From Dyadobacter pollutisoli (lineage in GTDB: Bacteria; Bacteroidota; Bacteroidia; Cytophagales; Spirosomataceae): a DNA stretch of 64,000 nt. Location: positions 2,420,501 to 2,484,500 of the forward strand of contig NZ_CP112998.1 of the NCBI RefSeq assembly GCF_026625565.1, in the 5' to 3' direction. Shown here in pieces: positions 44,844 through 54,261 of the stretch. Every line of letters starts with the position of its first letter. The stretch's first letter is position 1. The notes beneath the pieces were generated by a model that was given only the letters and a program-made list of their open reading frames with translations, was not told the origin of the DNA and made no database searches. The position numbers and the translations under genes were made by a program.

Positions 44844-47800
44844 ATGAAAAAACACCGACACTTGTCCAGGCTACTCTACGGGGTTATGAAAATATCACTT
44901 TACCAATTATTAATAGCCTTTATCTTCGCAACTATTTCCGCAGCCGGTACCGTTGGAGCCCAGGACGTTCTCAATCAAAAGGTGACTATCCAGGTCAGCA
45001 ACCAGGAAATCAAGACCGTATTAACGAAACTCAATAAACTTACCCAGATCCGTTTCACATACAGCTCCGCATTGATCCGTTCCCAGCAAAAGGTATCGAT
45101 CAACGCTGTGGACCGTCCATTGGGCGATGTACTGAACGAGCTTTTCAAGCCGATCAATATTACTTATAAGATCGAAGGAAAGCAGGTGGTATTAGTAAAA
45201 AGCGATCCCCAACCAGGCAGTGCGTTACCTGAGCCTATTATTGACCCGGCCATCATCGACCGTAACATTACCGGTAAAGTCCTGGACGAAAAGGGCCTGC
45301 CACTGCCAGGAGTAAGCATTGTGGTGAAAGGAACAAAGTCCGGAACCGCCACTGACACGGATGGGAAATACCAGCTGAGCGTACCGGATGCCGGCGGCGT
45401 GTTGATTTTCTCGTACGTCGGCTATGCTCCCGAAGAAGTGGCCCTCGGAAATCAGTCGGTATATGACCTGAATATGAAACCGGATGTCCGCAACCTGGAA
45501 ATGGTGGTGGTGACTGCATTGGGTATCAAAAGAGATGCTAAGAAACTGGGCTACTCCACAGCAACGGTTAATACTGAGGAGCTTACAACCAACCGTACCA
45601 CCAACCTGGGGAACAGTTTGCAGGGAAAAGTGGCCGGTCTGAATGTGACACCACCAGCGAGCGGGCCGGGTGGTTCGACCAAGATCCGTATCCGCGGCCA
45701 GTCTTCGTTCGGGGGTAACAACTCCCCTCTTATCATTGTCAATGGCATTCCAATCAACAATAGCAGCGTCTCAGCAGGTGGTTCGAATGGTAACGGCACG
45801 GGTAACCCTACCGGAGGATCTTCGGATGCGGGCGATGGTCTGCAAAGTATCAATCAGGACGACATTGAATCGATGACGGTGCTGAAAGGCGCCGCAGCTG
45901 CCGCATTATACGGTTTTCGTGCCAAAGACGGGGCTATCATTATCACCACCAAAAGTGGTAGCAAAGCAGCTGGCATTGGTGTAGAGGTAAATTCTAATTT
46001 CCAGGCCCAGGAAGCGCTGGATTACACGGATTTTCAATATGAATACGGCCAGGGTGAATTTGGAAAACGGCCTACCAACACAGCTGAGGCGCAAGGTTCA
46101 GGTGTATTTGCATTTGGAGAGAAACTGGACGGAAAACCAACCCCCCAGTTTGACGGCAGTACGCAACCTTACGTGGCCCATAAAGACCGTATCAAGAAGT
46201 TTTACCGCACAGGTACCAGCTTCACCAACTCCGTCGCGCTTTCGGGTGGCAATGAAAAAGGCAATTTCCGGTTGTCTTTTGCTAACACGGATGCCAATGC
46301 GATCATGCCCAACTCCGACTATCACAAAAGAATCTTCAACCTGGGATTGAACTACAAGTTCTCAGAAAAGCTGTCTGCTCAGCTAAACGCGAACTATTCC
46401 AACGAATACAATAAGAATCCTCCCCAGATCGGTATTCAGGATATGAATGCGAACACGACCATTTATACAATGGCGACCAGCATTGATACCGATTGGCTTA
46501 AAAACCGGAAGGATGCCAACGGTAACGAAATGCCGCTGGCCCGTTTTACGAACCGTAACAATCCTTACTGGGTGGCTTACGACCGCTTCGAGAATGTGCG
46601 CCGGGACAGGATATTCGGCAACACCTCAGTTCGTTACGATTTCACTAAATGGCTCTTTGTTCAAGGTCGTGTGGGGCAGGATTACTACACAAGGCCTTAT
46701 AATTACAACCGTCCTACCGGTACCAGATCCATTGGTGCAGTTACCACAGGTTTTAATGGATACTACTATCAGGACGTGTCCACATTCCGCGAACGTAACC
46801 TCGACATTTTGATCGGTGCTAACCGTACATTCGGTGATTTTGGAATTGACATTACATTAGGTGGCAACCAAATGTTGCAGATCAGCGACAATGTGTCCAC
46901 CGCAGTGACCAATTTCTATGTACGTGACCTTTACACGATTACCAATGGTCAGGTTAAAAATCCAAATTACAATTACAGCAAGAAGAAGGTTAACTCCATT
47001 TACGGGGCCGCTGAGTTTTCTTACAAAAACTTCCTGTTTATCAATGTTACAGGCAGAAATGACTGGTTCTCAACACTTAACCCTGAGTCCAACAGTTACC
47101 TGTATCCCTCAGTGAGTGGAAGCTTTGTGTTCAGCCAGGCATTTGCCAACGCACCGCAATGGCTGACTTATGGTAAGCTTCGCGCTGCATACGCGGAAGT
47201 GGGGGGCGATACCGATCCTTATTCCAATAACCTATATTACGGCATCAATGCCAATCCTTTCAACGGAACTGCGTTGGGTAACCTGCCTTCGGCCGTGAGC
47301 CCGAATGCAAATTTGAGACCATTGAAAGTAAAAGAAACGGAGGTTGGTATTGAAATGAAAACCTTTGACAGCCGCCTTAACCTGGATCTTTCGTTGTATC
47401 GCAAAAATACTGTCGATGAAATTCTGAATGTGGACATTTCCAATACCTCAGGATTTAGCCAGACCAAAGTCAATGTTGGCAAATTGCAGAATAAGGGCAT
47501 TGAATTCCTGCTAACGATCGTACCGGTAAGAAGCGATGGCATTACCTGGGAAACGAGTCTCAATGGAAGCTACAACATCAGCAAGGTACTTGAACTGGCA
47601 GCTGGTCAACAGAGATTTGATGTTGGTACCGGTGAATTCTTCGGAATTGTGTCTCACGAGGTGGGCAAACCATTGGCCTCTCTTCGCGGTTTTGACTATA
47701 AAAGAGATTCCCAGGGACGCATTATCACTTCCGGAGGCCTTCCACAACAGGGAAACCTGATGACCTATGGCAGCGCCATTCCTAAATGGGTTGGTGCCTG

Positions 47801-48302
47801 GGTAAACTCGGTGAATGTAAAAGGTGTCCGGATCGGAACCCAGATAGACTTCAAGGCAGGCAATAAGATCCTTTCAAACTCTAACCTGAACTTCTTGCGT
47901 GAAGGGTTGTCCAAACCGTCTTTGGTTGGCCGGGAAGGCGGCGTTCTTTTGGACGGTGTTGCCAATGATGGCACTCCCAATGCAACGCGCGTGGAGGCTG
48001 AGCAGTTTTATACTGCATACCGAAGCACCGGCCTGGCTACCCCGTTTGTTTACAATGGCGCATTTGTGCGTTGGAGAAGCATTACAGTGGGTTATGACCT
48101 GTCACGCTTCCTGAGAGACAAGACGTTCATCAAAGGCCTGACGATCTCCGCGATGTGTAACAATGTGCTCATGATCAAGAAATACATTGATAACCTTGAC
48201 CCGGAAGCACAAGTATCCGCATCTGATAATTTACAGGGAATTGAAACCCACACGCTTCCTACTACCAGAAGCTATGGGCTTAATCTGAACTTGAAATTGT
48301 GA
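44844..48302 (+). CDS. SusC/RagA TonB-dependent transporter with STN signalling domain
   Basis: The protein is 1152 residues from ATG 44844. After a signal peptide an STN domain (QKVTIQVSNQEIKTVLTKL, RFTYSSALIRSQQKVSINAV) contacts FecR. A carboxypeptidase-like repeat domain (ITGKVLDEKGLPLPGVSIVVKG) and SusC plug follow (VVVTALGIKRDAKKLGYSTATV, IRIRGQSSFGGNNSPLIIVNGIP, ALYGFRAKDGAIIITTKSG), then the barrel ending NLNLKL. It imports a ligand and senses it at the same time. The longer frame to 44787 adds 19 residues before the signal peptide. Confidence 0.95.
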   Translation: MKKHRHLSRLLYGVMKISLYQLLIAFIFATISAAGTVGAQDVLNQKVTIQVSNQEIKTVLTKLNKLTQIRFTYSSALIRSQQKVSINAVDRPLGDVLNELFKPINITYKIEGKQVVLVKSDPQPGSALPEPIIDPAIIDRNITGKVLDEKGLPLPGVSIVVKGTKSGTATDTDGKYQLSVPDAGGVLIFSYVGYAPEEVALGNQSVYDLNMKPDVRNLEMVVVTALGIKRDAKKLGYSTATVNTEELTTNRTTNLGNSLQGKVAGLNVTPPASGPGGSTKIRIRGQSSFGGNNSPLIIVNGIPINNSSVSAGGSNGNGTGNPTGGSSDAGDGLQSINQDDIESMTVLKGAAAAALYGFRAKDGAIIITTKSGSKAAGIGVEVNSNFQAQEALDYTDFQYEYGQGEFGKRPTNTAEAQGSGVFAFGEKLDGKPTPQFDGSTQPYVAHKDRIKKFYRTGTSFTNSVALSGGNEKGNFRLSFANTDANAIMPNSDYHKRIFNLGLNYKFSEKLSAQLNANYSNEYNKNPPQIGIQDMNANTTIYTMATSIDTDWLKNRKDANGNEMPLARFTNRNNPYWVAYDRFENVRRDRIFGNTSVRYDFTKWLFVQGRVGQDYYTRPYNYNRPTGTRSIGAVTTGFNGYYYQDVSTFRERNLDILIGANRTFGDFGIDITLGGNQMLQISDNVSTAVTNFYVRDLYTITNGQVKNPNYNYSKKKVNSIYGAAEFSYKNFLFINVTGRNDWFSTLNPESNSYLYPSVSGSFVFSQAFANAPQWLTYGKLRAAYAEVGGDTDPYSNNLYYGINANPFNGTALGNLPSAVSPNANLRPLKVKETEVGIEMKTFDSRLNLDLSLYRKNTVDEILNVDISNTSGFSQTKVNVGKLQNKGIEFLLTIVPVRSDGITWETSLNGSYNISKVLELAAGQQRFDVGTGEFFGIVSHEVGKPLASLRGFDYKRDSQGRIITSGGLPQQGNLMTYGSAIPKWVGAWVNSVNVKGVRIGTQIDFKAGNKILSNSNLNFLREGLSKPSLVGREGGVLLDGVANDGTPNATRVEAEQFYTAYRSTGLATPFVYNGAFVRWRSITVGYDLSRFLRDKTFIKGLTISAMCNNVLMIKKYIDNLDPEAQVSASDNLQGIETHTLPTTRSYGLNLNLKL

Positions 48303-48381
48303 GGATGACCATTGACGATGGACCATTGATTAGTAATTGTTGATTATACCATTGACCTACACTGATTTAGACATTGATTTT

Positions 48382-49914
48382 ATGAAAAAATTATTCATAT
48401 ATGTGACAGCTTTTAGTATGCTGGCTGGTGCAAGCTCCTGTGACAAAGGCTTTGAAGACGTAAACAAAAACCCAGTTCTTGCTACGAGCGTTGACCCGAT
48501 CTACCTATTTTCAAATGCCGAATTCGGATCAGCTATTGCCACGCAATTTTATCAAATGCAGATTGTTCAGCAAATCAACTCACCCTATACGGGTGTGATG
48601 GAGGGAGGCAATCATAATACGGTTTATGATCCGAACTCCAATGCTAATTTCAACTCGCTATATCTGCAAAATGGCCCGGTGAACCTGCTTACAACTGTTA
48701 TTGCCCAAACCAAAGACAATCCTGCCAGGGCTAACCTTTACAATATGTCCCGGATATGGAAGGCGTATGTGTTTATGGTACTGGTGGATACGTACGGTGA
48801 TGTGCCATATTTCGAAGCTGGAAAAGCTTTTCTGGAAGGAATCAATTTACCAAAATATGACGATCAGAAAGTCATTTACGACGACATCCTGAAAGAACTG
48901 GAAGAAGGTACCAAGGCACTGGATTCCAGCAAGCCGATTGAAGGCGGGGACCTGTTTTTCAAAGGCAACATTGCCCAGTGGAAAAAATTGGGCAACTCAT
49001 TGCTGCTGCGTGCTGCGATGCGGTATTCCAAAATTGATGTCACCAAGGCAAAGCAATACGTAGCCAAAGCGACAGATCCGGCAGCAGGCGGATTGCAGAG
49101 CTCCAATGCAGATAATGCGCTGATCGCTTTCAACAGTACGTTCAACCATCCATTGGCCGGCTATTTTCAGGGAACAGAAAGAGCCAATGTATACCTAGGG
49201 AAAGCCTTTGTAGACTTTCTGAAAACTACCAAAGATCCTCGCCTGAAAGTAATCGCCGTCAAGTACGAAACTCCGAGCAACCCGATTGCAACTGCGGGTG
49301 CAGAAGATACGACACCCGCCAATCAGCAGGGAATGCCTTATGGATATAATGAATCAACGGTGGCGACTGCGCCCGATTTTCCTGGTAAGATCGGTTCTGC
49401 GTTCAAATATTCGCAGATTAACCGCAGGACAACTGGTAAAATTGATGCGCCTGAGTTCTTTATCACTTATTCTCAAACTTCCCTTCTGTTAGCCGAAGCA
49501 GTGCAGCGAGGCTGGGCAACTGGTGATGTGAAGGCACTTTACGAAGCCGGGGTAAAAGCACATATGGCCCAAATGGCGACTTACGATGTGTTAGCAACCA
49601 TTCCCGCAGCCAGTCAGGATGAATACCTCGCTGCTAATCCATTCGTTCCGGCGAAAGCATTGGAACAGATCAACAACCAATATTGGGTTTCGTCTTTCCT
49701 GAATGGTTCCGAAGCCTGGGCGAACTTCCGCAGAAGTGGCTTTCCAGTCCTTCCAGTCAACACTTATCCGGGCAAAGATCCTTCGGTAAAAGATTTTATC
49801 AAACGTCTGGTGTATCCGGTGCGAGAAAAGTCTGTTAATGAGGCTAATTACAAGGAAGCGGTTGCGAGAATGGGTGCCGACGAGCTGGGTACGCCGGTTT
49901 TTTGGGACAAATAG
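48382..49914 (+). CDS. SusD/RagB-like nutrient-binding lipoprotein
   Basis: The 510-residue protein has a lipobox (LAGASSCDKG, Cys20) and SusD-like_2 features: FEDVNKNPVLATSVDPIYLFSNAEF, VDTYGDVPYFEAG, and WVSSFLNGSEAWANFRRSGFPVL near the end. It pairs with the STN-SusC 79 bp upstream. Its ligand may be a sugar acid or its polymer, judged only from the RraA-like and mandelate racemase-like genes downstream. Confidence 0.92.
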   Translation: MKKLFIYVTAFSMLAGASSCDKGFEDVNKNPVLATSVDPIYLFSNAEFGSAIATQFYQMQIVQQINSPYTGVMEGGNHNTVYDPNSNANFNSLYLQNGPVNLLTTVIAQTKDNPARANLYNMSRIWKAYVFMVLVDTYGDVPYFEAGKAFLEGINLPKYDDQKVIYDDILKELEEGTKALDSSKPIEGGDLFFKGNIAQWKKLGNSLLLRAAMRYSKIDVTKAKQYVAKATDPAAGGLQSSNADNALIAFNSTFNHPLAGYFQGTERANVYLGKAFVDFLKTTKDPRLKVIAVKYETPSNPIATAGAEDTTPANQQGMPYGYNESTVATAPDFPGKIGSAFKYSQINRRTTGKIDAPEFFITYSQTSLLLAEAVQRGWATGDVKALYEAGVKAHMAQMATYDVLATIPAASQDEYLAANPFVPAKALEQINNQYWVSSFLNGSEAWANFRRSGFPVLPVNTYPGKDPSVKDFIKRLVYPVREKSVNEANYKEAVARMGADELGTPVFWDK

Positions 49915-49948
49915 TAAACAATAATCCTTAACCCTTAATTTTTCTTCT

Positions 49949-50881
49949 ATGCTTAAACAAAATTTGTTTGCGGGAGCGCTTGTGCTTTTGGGATTCGTTT
50001 CACATGCACAATCGATCTCTCCCACTCCTGATCAGATCAAAGCCTACACCTCCGCGTGGAAGGGCGAGCGTTCACCCGACGGTCGTCCCAAGGTTTCTGA
50101 TGCCATTTTGGCAAGATTAAAGAACATTTCCATGGAAGAAGCATGGGGTGTTCTGAGAAACAAAGGCTACCATAACCAATTTGAAGGCGATTGGCAGCTG
50201 ATCCACACCGACAGCGTCATGACCGGACGCGTAGTCACTGCCCAGTACGTACCACTCCGCCCTGATTTGCAGGATCTTGTCAAAGAAATTGGCAAAAAAG
50301 AAGGCCGCGTGCAGACTGGCGGTACCAATTCATGGCCCATTGACGTCCTCAAAGATGGTGATGTGTATGTGGCTGACGGCTACGGTAAAATCGCCGACGG
50401 CACGCTCATCGGGGACAATCTGGGTAACTCCATTTATGCCAAATCCAAACGCGGGGTGATCTTCTACGGATCGGTGCGTGACGTGGAAGGTTTGGCCGAA
50501 ATTCGCGGCTTCAATGCGTGGATGAAAGGTCAGGACCCTTCCTACATTCAGCAAATGATGCTTTCCAACATCAACACGCCCATACGCATTGGTCGTGCAA
50601 CGGTACTTCCCGGTGATGTGGTACTCGCCAAAAAATACGGAACGATCTTCATTCCGGCTCATTTGGTAGAAGACCTGGTACTTACATCAGAAGTAACCGC
50701 ATTGCGCGATGAATTCGGCCACCTGCGCCTGCGCGAAGGCAAGTATACGCCCGGTGAAATCGATACAAAATGGTCTGACACAATTCAGAAGGACTTTTTG
50801 AACTGGGTAAACAACTATCCAGGTAAGCTCCCGATGACGAAAAAGGAGCTGGATGATTATTTGAAAGAGAGAAATTACTAG
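49949..50881 (+). CDS. RraA-like aldolase, exported
   Basis: A signal peptide (ending SHAQS, about residue 22) precedes a RraA/HMG aldolase-like fold (about 90-280): IDVLKDGDVYVADGYG, GTLIGDNLGNSIYAKSKRGVIFYGSVRD and GDVVLAKKYGTIFIPAHL. The GDN...GSVRD residues fit the 4-hydroxy-4-methyl-2-oxoglutarate aldolase / oxaloacetate decarboxylase active site. Family members are mostly cytoplasmic, so export is unusual. It follows SusD by 34 bp and precedes a sugar-acid dehydratase-like gene, so a retro-aldol step on a 2-keto acid is plausible. Confidence 0.82.
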   Translation: MLKQNLFAGALVLLGFVSHAQSISPTPDQIKAYTSAWKGERSPDGRPKVSDAILARLKNISMEEAWGVLRNKGYHNQFEGDWQLIHTDSVMTGRVVTAQYVPLRPDLQDLVKEIGKKEGRVQTGGTNSWPIDVLKDGDVYVADGYGKIADGTLIGDNLGNSIYAKSKRGVIFYGSVRDVEGLAEIRGFNAWMKGQDPSYIQQMMLSNINTPIRIGRATVLPGDVVLAKKYGTIFIPAHLVEDLVLTSEVTALRDEFGHLRLREGKYTPGEIDTKWSDTIQKDFLNWVNNYPGKLPMTKKELDDYLKERNY

Positions 50882-50887
50882 TGGCAA

Positions 50888-50929
50888 TCGGCTTTCGGCT
50901 CTCGGCTTTCGGCTTTCGGCTTTCGGCTC
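50888..50929 (+). repeat. 7-bp tandem repeat (TCGGCTT x6)
   Basis: Six copies of TCGGCTT or TCGGCTC sit between the rraA-like stop and the next ATG (50995). It is a simple tandem repeat able to change copy number. The frame from 50881 reads through it as a repeated GFRLSAFGFRLSA peptide, which I consider non-coding. Confidence 0.85.
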
Positions 50930-50994
50930 CGCTCGGGGTGACAAATACCAAGTTGTCGAAGCCATTTTTTACAACAAAAAAATTTTATAAAAAA

Positions 50995-52479
50995 ATGAAA
51001 GACATACTCAAACAAATCATTGCATCAAACAAGCAAATAGAATCAGCTGAAAAGGCGGCAGCAGTTGCCGAAATAAACAACCCCTTTACCAAAGACAGTC
51101 GTCGTAATTTCCTTCGCAAAACAGCCGTTGGCGGTATTGCATTGGGTGGATTTATGGGTATGACCAGCGAAGACACCATCGCGCAGGCGACTTCCAAAGT
51201 GAACCGGGCGTCGAAACCTTCGGAGCTGAAAATCACTGACCTGCGCTACTGTATTGTCCAGAATGTAGGCCGTACACCTATTATCCGCATTGATACCAAC
51301 CAGGGAATCTATGGTTTGGGTGAAGTACGCGACGGTGCCGACGAACGTTACGCATTGTTCTTGAAAAGCCACATTATCGGCCAGAATCCATGTAATGTCG
51401 AAATGCTTTTCAAATCCATCAAGCAATTTGGATTCCATGGTCGCCAGGCCGGCGGTGTTTGCGGGGTGGAAATGGCTCTTTGGGACCTTTGTGGAAAGGC
51501 ATACGGCGTTCCGTGCTGGCAGCTGCTGGGAGGCCGCTATCGGGACAAGGTAAGGCTCTATGCCGATACCCCGGAGTCGGATGACCTCAATGAATTTAAA
51601 CAAAAAATCAAATTCCGTACCCAGGATCAGGGCTATACCTGGCTGAAAATGGATGTATCCATAGGAATGCTCCGAAACAATGAAAACAGTGTGGTCAACA
51701 ACAAGGTATGGGGCGGTGGCTTTTCACAATGGGCCGGCGATTATAACTCTTATGCCAATACCAAACACCCTTTTACGGCCATTCAGATCACGCCAAAAGG
51801 ATTGGACGAAATGGCGAAAGTAGTGGAGGACGTCCGCAGCGTGGTAGGATACGAAATTCCGCTTTCTACCGACCATTATGGCCATTTTGACCTGAACAAC
51901 GGCATTCGTCTTGGCAAGGCACTCGACAAATACCGCCTTGCCTGGTTGGAAGATATGGTACCCTGGGAATACACCGATCAGTGGAAAACCATCTCCGACG
52001 CATTGGAAACGCCCACATTAACCGGCGAGGATATTTACCTCAAAGAAGGCTTCAAAGACCTGATCATGAAACGCGCCGTCGACATTATCCACCCGGACCT
52101 TGCCTCATCGGGCGGTTTATTGGAAACCAAACGCATCGGCGACTTTGCGGAAGACCACGGCATCGCGATGGCCATGCACTTCGCGGGCACGCCGGTGAGC
52201 TTTATGGCCAATGTTCATTGCGCAGCCGCGACCCAAAATTTCCTCGCGCTCGAACACCATTCAGTAGATGTTCCCTGGTGGGAGAGCCTTGTGAAAACAA
52301 CGGACGGACGCAAGCTGATCGACAAAGGTTACGCACCGGTCCCTCTCGAAGCACCGGGACTGGGCATCGAATTGGTGGACGAAGAAGTTAAAAAGCACCT
52401 CAATCCAAAAGACAAAAGCTACTTCGCCCCTACGCCGGACTGGAACGAGAAGCGGTCGCATGATCGGTTGTGGAGTTGA
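50995..52479 (+). CDS. Mandelate racemase / muconate lactonizing enzyme family protein
   Basis: From ATG 50995 the protein has 494 residues. A twin-arginine signal (SRRNFLRKTAVGGIALGGF, about 34-52) suggests export of the folded enzyme. The enolase superfamily core follows: GLGEVRDGADERYALFLKSHIIGQ, GVEMALWDLCGKAYGVPCWQLLGG, a TWLKMD strand, then metal ligands in STDHYGHFD, WLEDMVPWE and LTGEDI. A late His lies in MAMHFAGTPV. The KxD at the second strand, not KxK, points to an acid-sugar dehydratase rather than a racemase. It is the last gene of the sigma/FecR/Sus operon. Confidence 0.88.
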   Translation: MKDILKQIIASNKQIESAEKAAAVAEINNPFTKDSRRNFLRKTAVGGIALGGFMGMTSEDTIAQATSKVNRASKPSELKITDLRYCIVQNVGRTPIIRIDTNQGIYGLGEVRDGADERYALFLKSHIIGQNPCNVEMLFKSIKQFGFHGRQAGGVCGVEMALWDLCGKAYGVPCWQLLGGRYRDKVRLYADTPESDDLNEFKQKIKFRTQDQGYTWLKMDVSIGMLRNNENSVVNNKVWGGGFSQWAGDYNSYANTKHPFTAIQITPKGLDEMAKVVEDVRSVVGYEIPLSTDHYGHFDLNNGIRLGKALDKYRLAWLEDMVPWEYTDQWKTISDALETPTLTGEDIYLKEGFKDLIMKRAVDIIHPDLASSGGLLETKRIGDFAEDHGIAMAMHFAGTPVSFMANVHCAAATQNFLALEHHSVDVPWWESLVKTTDGRKLIDKGYAPVPLEAPGLGIELVDEEVKKHLNPKDKSYFAPTPDWNEKRSHDRLWS

Positions 52480-52497
52480 GTTTAGGGAAAACTAGGA

Positions 52498-52530
52498 AGA
52501 CTTGGTAAGCCTTGAAGGCTTGCCAAGTCT
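52498..52530. repeat. REP-like hairpin R3
   Basis: AGACTTGGTAAGCCT, loop TGA, AGGCTTGCCAAGTCT: 15-bp stem with one G-T wobble. It is framed by two copies of TGATCGGTTGTGGAGTT (52461 and 52539). T-rich tail CTTTTG; may also terminate the upstream operon. Confidence 0.85.
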
Positions 52531-52565
52531 CTTTTGCTTGATCGGTTGTGGAGTTAACGAAAGCG

Positions 52566-52598
52566 AGACTTGGTAAGTCTTAAAGACTTGCCAAGTCT
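52566..52598. repeat. REP-like hairpin R4, at the RAYT 3' end
   Basis: AGACTTGGTAAGTCT, loop TAA, AGACTTGCCAAGTCT. One wobble pair. It overlaps the last base of the RAYT stop codon (52598-52600, minus strand). Confidence 0.88.
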
Positions 52599-53140
52599 TA
52601 TTCCTCTTCAACAATCAAATGTTCAATTACTTTTTTGTCAAAGGAAAGTTCATGAAATTTCACGAACTCCTCTTTGCCACCAAACCAATCCAGCAATTCT
52701 GCCTTCATCAAACTAGTCTCCGTATCAATCAAAACTCTCCGATACGAACTCCACGGATAGCTTTCATAATCCCATTTCTCAAACCCATGATGTTCCGGCT
52801 GATGATGTATGTAATGAACCAATCTTACAAAATAGCGATCATTATCAACTTTTCTTCTTCGGAAAATCTTTTGGAACAAACTCCCTGTTCGTCCCTCCTG
52901 GATATTGATGGCTTTCGAATAACTCATAAAAAATCGTCTGAATAGCTCGCTGATCAGTTCTTCGGTTGTGAAACGCTCCATATCCGTAGCTTTGGGGAAC
53001 TCTTTTTCTCTGATCTTGAACTGTTGTCTATCCTTAACTCTTATTAGTAGATGGAAATGATTTGGCATTAGGCAGTATGAATATTATAATACTCCCCAAT
53101 AATTGGACAGCTACTAAAATTTCTAATTTAGTAGTTGACT

Positions 53141-53425
53141 ATGAAAAGGGAACGTAGAAAATTCAGCGCGAGCTTCAAGGCCAAAGTGGCCATAGAAGCC
53201 ATCAAGGAGGTAAGCACCGTCCAGGACTTAGCTTCTAAGTACCAAATCCATCCAACGCAGATTGCGGCCTGGAAACGAGAGTTTTTAGAGAAAGCCGAGT
53301 TGGTTTTCGACAAAGAGGCACCGGCAATAAATGAGGCAGAGAACTCTAAGGAGCAGGAACTGTACGCCAAGATCGGGGAGCTTCAGGTCCAGGTGGATTT
53401 CCTAAAAAAAGTCTTGGGGAAATGA
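53141..53425 (+). CDS. IS3-family transposase OrfA
   Basis: From ATG 53141 it has 94 residues: an HTH_Tnp_1 domain (RRKFSASFKAKVAIEAIKEVSTVQDLASKYQIHPTQIAAWKREF) then a leucine-zipper-like coil (ELYAKIGELQVQVDFLKKVLGK). It binds the IS ends. A7 in CTA AAA AAA G, in the right phase for a -1 shift, lies near its end and would join it to OrfB. An in-frame TTG at 53135 is the alternative start. Confidence 0.9.
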   Translation: MKRERRKFSASFKAKVAIEAIKEVSTVQDLASKYQIHPTQIAAWKREFLEKAELVFDKEAPAINEAENSKEQELYAKIGELQVQVDFLKKVLGK

Positions 53426-54261
53426 CAACCATGGAAAAACGCGAACTTATTTCTCCGGAATACATCAATCTCAGCGTTTCAGCACAATGTAAACTAATTG
53501 GTTTACAGAGGAGTAGCTATTATTTTAAGCCAAAGGGAGAATCGTTGGTAAATCAACGCCTGATGAAAGCCATAGACCGAAAGTTTCTGGAATGTCCATT
53601 TTATGGAGTGGAACGCATGACTGATTACCTGCGTGGCTTAGGTTACCACGTTGGAGTAAAGCGTATACGAAGGCTATATAGGCTCATGAATTTGCGCACG
53701 ATTTATCCCAAACGCAACCTGAGCAAGGCCAAAGCAACAGACTACAAATATCCATATCTGTTAAAGGGCTTGAAAATTGAGTGTCCTAATCATGTCTGGC
53801 AGGCCGATATCACCTATATCCCGATGTTTCGTGGATTTATGTACATGTTTGCCATCATCGATGTGTATAGCCGAAGGATTGTCGGATGGAGCATATCGAA
53901 CACAATGAGCATGGAATGGTGCCGGGAAATCCTCTTGGATACTATTCGTACCGAGGGACGGCCCGAAATATTTAATACCGATCAAGGTAGCCAATTCACT
54001 AGCCCCCACTTTGTTAACTCATTGTTAGGCAGTGGCATAAAGGTGTCAATGGATGGGAAGGGAAGAGCACTTGACAACGTTTTCATCGAACGATTTTGGA
54101 GGTCGCTCAAACAAGAATATGTATACTTAAACCCTCCCAACGGCGGTATGGATCTGTATAGAGGAGTAAAAACATATGTGGAATTTTACAACGGTCAACG
54201 CAAACACACCGGTACTGGATTTATCCCTAATGACTTGTTCTTTGAATCAAAAGCATCTTAA
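53422..54261 (+). CDS. IS3-family transposase OrfB (DDE integrase core)
   Basis: The 279-residue protein has HTH_21 (CPFYGVERMTDYLRGLGYHVGVKRIRRLYRLMNLR) and the rve core: first Asp in QADITYIPM, second in FNTDQGSQFTS and Glu in DNVFIERFWRSLKQEYVY. The DDE triad is complete, so the IS may still be active. It overlaps orfA by 4 nt in the -1 frame. Confidence 0.93.
   Translation: MTTMEKRELISPEYINLSVSAQCKLIGLQRSSYYFKPKGESLVNQRLMKAIDRKFLECPFYGVERMTDYLRGLGYHVGVKRIRRLYRLMNLRTIYPKRNLSKAKATDYKYPYLLKGLKIECPNHVWQADITYIPMFRGFMYMFAIIDVYSRRIVGWSISNTMSMEWCREILLDTIRTEGRPEIFNTDQGSQFTSPHFVNSLLGSGIKVSMDGKGRALDNVFIERFWRSLKQEYVYLNPPNGGMDLYRGVKTYVEFYNGQRKHTGTGFIPNDLFFESKAS

Noticed and set aside
48303..48381. 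A fourth GTCA/TGAC array between SusC and SusD (repeated ACCATTGA words)
   Set aside because: Spacing is irregular (about 14 bp and longer) and there is no flip, so it is not the same element.
50881..50994. N-terminal extension of the mandelate racemase-like protein
   Set aside because: It reads through the 7-bp tandem repeat and overlaps the previous stop; ATG 50995 precedes the twin-arginine signal.
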